From: Geobacteraceae bacterium GWC2_55_20
Lineage (GTDB): Bacteria; Desulfobacterota; Desulfuromonadia; Geobacterales; Pseudopelobacteraceae
DNA length: 38,651 bases
NCBI GenBank assembly: GCA_001802125.1
Contig: MGZK01000127.1
Location: 1-38,651 of the forward strand
Reading direction: 5' to 3'
The first letter of the stretch is position 1; each line of letters starts with the position of its first letter. A program made the position numbers and the translations under genes. The notes beneath the pieces were generated by a model. It ran no database searches. It saw only the letters and a list, made by a program, of their open reading frames with translations, and was not told where the DNA came from. This document shows, piece after piece, positions 37,415-38,651 of the stretch.

Positions 37415-38651
37415 TCATATCCCGACCAAATCGCTGCGGTAGCTTCCTTCAGGATGGCCGGCAGTCACCAGTTCGCCCTTGTCCGAGATGCGGTTCACAC
37501 GCACCATCGTGGCGTTCCAGGCCGGTTGCAGTTCGCTGCCTTCCACCAGCGCCAGCAGTGCCAGCGGGTTTACCCCCCGTCCCGTTGAATAACGCCCTCC
37601 CGCCCGATGTCCCTGTCCCAGCGGGATCGCCACCATGTCGGGACGAATACCGGGATAGATCACGGCTAGCAGTCGTAACTTGCCCTGGGGTGAGGTTACC
37701 TCAACCAGGTCACCATGGTTGATGCCCAGGCCTTTGGCGGTTGCAGGATTGATTTCGAGCCAGCTGCCCCAGACCACAGTGCTCATCGGATCGGGTAGCT
37801 GCTGCAACCAGGGGAGCAGGGCGCCCCTGCCGTCGTGGAAGGCGGCGGAAGCATAGACCTGCAGATGCAGCGGGAACTGTTGCCGGTCCCCGGCGAATTT
37901 CGGCTGGACCGGATTCGGAACGGTTGCAGCGGGTGACCAGTGATATCCTTTACCAAGCGCCTTGTTCGAATCAAAGTGTCCGCCCTGCCGGAGAAGCTCG
38001 ACCCAGCGTGCCTCGAAATCCTCTCCCTTGCCCAGTCCCGATCGTTTCGAAACCGTTGCCTTGAGCATCTCCAGGCTGGATTTCCATGGCAGCGCTGCAG
38101 CCACCTTCCCGCCCAACTCCGCAGCCGTAGCCAAGAGCACGTCTCCGAACTGGCGGGTGTCATGCAGCGGCGTCACGACAGGCTGCATCAGTCCGTACAG
38201 AGTGTGGCGAGAGCCGGCCCTGGGAATCACATCTCCCCAACTTTCCAGCGCGGCGTGGTCGGGCAGGATCAGGTCGGCCTGCAGGGCGGTATCGTCGAAC
38301 AGCGTGGAAAAGCTGACTATGAAGGGCACCTTGTCCAACGCCTGCTGAAAGCCGCTGGCCGGGGGGACGGTATGGCAGGGATCGCCCTTGATCATTGCCA
38401 GCCTGACCTGCCCGGAACGCATCCGTTTGACCAGCGCCATCAATTCGGCATGTGAATTTTCCGGACCGGTCATTGCCGCGGCCGGGTAGACTCCGCCGGG
38501 ACGGTTCAGGCTACCCGTCAGCAGGTTCAGCAGGTGCACGGCTCGAACCGATTCCTGTCCGTTCGTCTGGAAGGCGATCGTTTCACCGGCCAATGCCAAC
38601 GATGGCCGGGTGCCGGCAAATTCCCGGGCCACTTCTGCGATTGACTCCTGC
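37415..38651 (-). CDS. actB: Molybdopterin-oxidoreductase-fold subunit of alternative complex III (N-terminal half of ActB), partial
   Basis: The frame stays open to the window edge, so the N-terminus (signal and Fe-S binding region) is missing. The visible 412 residues match the molybdopterin oxidoreductase fold as found in ActB: LADLILPDHAALESWGDVIP-type segment, SFSTLFDDTALQADLILP, a C-terminal LGINHGDLVEVTSPQGKLRL domain and VAIPLGQGHRAGG. ActB proteins have this fold but no known molybdenum cofactor. It ends at 37415 without the Fe-S domain, which is encoded by the next gene. The apparent GTG at 38632 is internal, not the start. Confidence 0.84.
   Translation of the reverse strand, partial: QESIAEVAREFAGTRPSLALAGETIAFQTNGQESVRAVHLLNLLTGSLNRPGGVYPAAAMTGPENSHAELMALVKRMRSGQVRLAMIKGDPCHTVPPASGFQQALDKVPFIVSFSTLFDDTALQADLILPDHAALESWGDVIPRAGSRHTLYGLMQPVVTPLHDTRQFGDVLLATAAELGGKVAAALPWKSSLEMLKATVSKRSGLGKGEDFEARWVELLRQGGHFDSNKALGKGYHWSPAATVPNPVQPKFAGDRQQFPLHLQVYASAAFHDGRGALLPWLQQLPDPMSTVVWGSWLEINPATAKGLGINHGDLVEVTSPQGKLRLLAVIYPGIRPDMVAIPLGQGHRAGGRYSTGRGVNPLALLALVEGSELQPAWNATMVRVNRISDKGELVTAGHPEGSYRSDLVGI

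Overview
The window is high-GC, densely packed bacterial DNA. A split alternative-complex-III-type quinol oxidoreductase locus, c-type cytochrome motifs and PEP carboxylase suggest a respiratory proteobacterium of the Geobacter/Pelobacter (Desulfuromonadales) type. This placement is inferred from gene content, not from a marker gene. No rRNA, tRNA or CRISPR array was seen.

Region 1 (1-13240, + strand) begins with a 5'-truncated phospholipase D/cardiolipin synthase-like gene. It continues with an isoprenoid/lipid-flavoured cluster: class I-like HMG-CoA reductase, UbiA-type prenyltransferase, PEP synthase/rifampicin phosphotransferase-like enzyme, BtaA-like (DUF3419) aminocarboxypropyl transferase, phytol/dolichol kinase-like membrane protein, GNAT acyltransferase, OleC-like acyl-adenylating ligase and MGDG-synthase-type glycosyltransferase. 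Most joints are ATGA-type overlaps. A DUF559 nuclease gene flanked by inverted copies of a palindromic repeat interrupts the cluster. These repeats supply a ribosome binding site, an N-terminus and a stop codon to adjacent genes.

Region 2 (13241-22980, + strand) has two hairpin repeats and a small membrane protein gene, then a tightly coupled eight-gene operon: MoxR ATPase, unknown 340-aa protein, HEIGH metallopeptidase-like/VWA protein, radical SAM enzyme, unknown protein, PaaK-like adenylating enzyme, PnuC and NadR. No pathway known to me has this gene set; it is the best candidate here for an undescribed system.

Region 3 (22981-30110) has two secreted, paralogous YiiX-like permuted papain-fold peptidases. 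They flank about 4 kb of AT-richer accessory DNA holding an ATPase_2/DUF234 protein with a dyad at its promoter, an anchored coiled-coil protein, a lipoprotein and a RelE/Phd-type toxin-antitoxin pair with its operator-promoter.

Region 4 (30132-33988, + strand) has PEP carboxylase, a small lipoprotein with a CxxCH haem motif and a small secreted protein behind a good sigma-70 promoter.

Region 5 (34125-38651, - strand) is the alternative complex III locus: the partial molybdopterin-fold half of ActB, its separate Fe-S half, ActC (NrfD), ActD (DUF3341) and ActE (monohaem cytochrome c). No ActF follows, and period-9 degenerate repeats occur at two of the gene joints.
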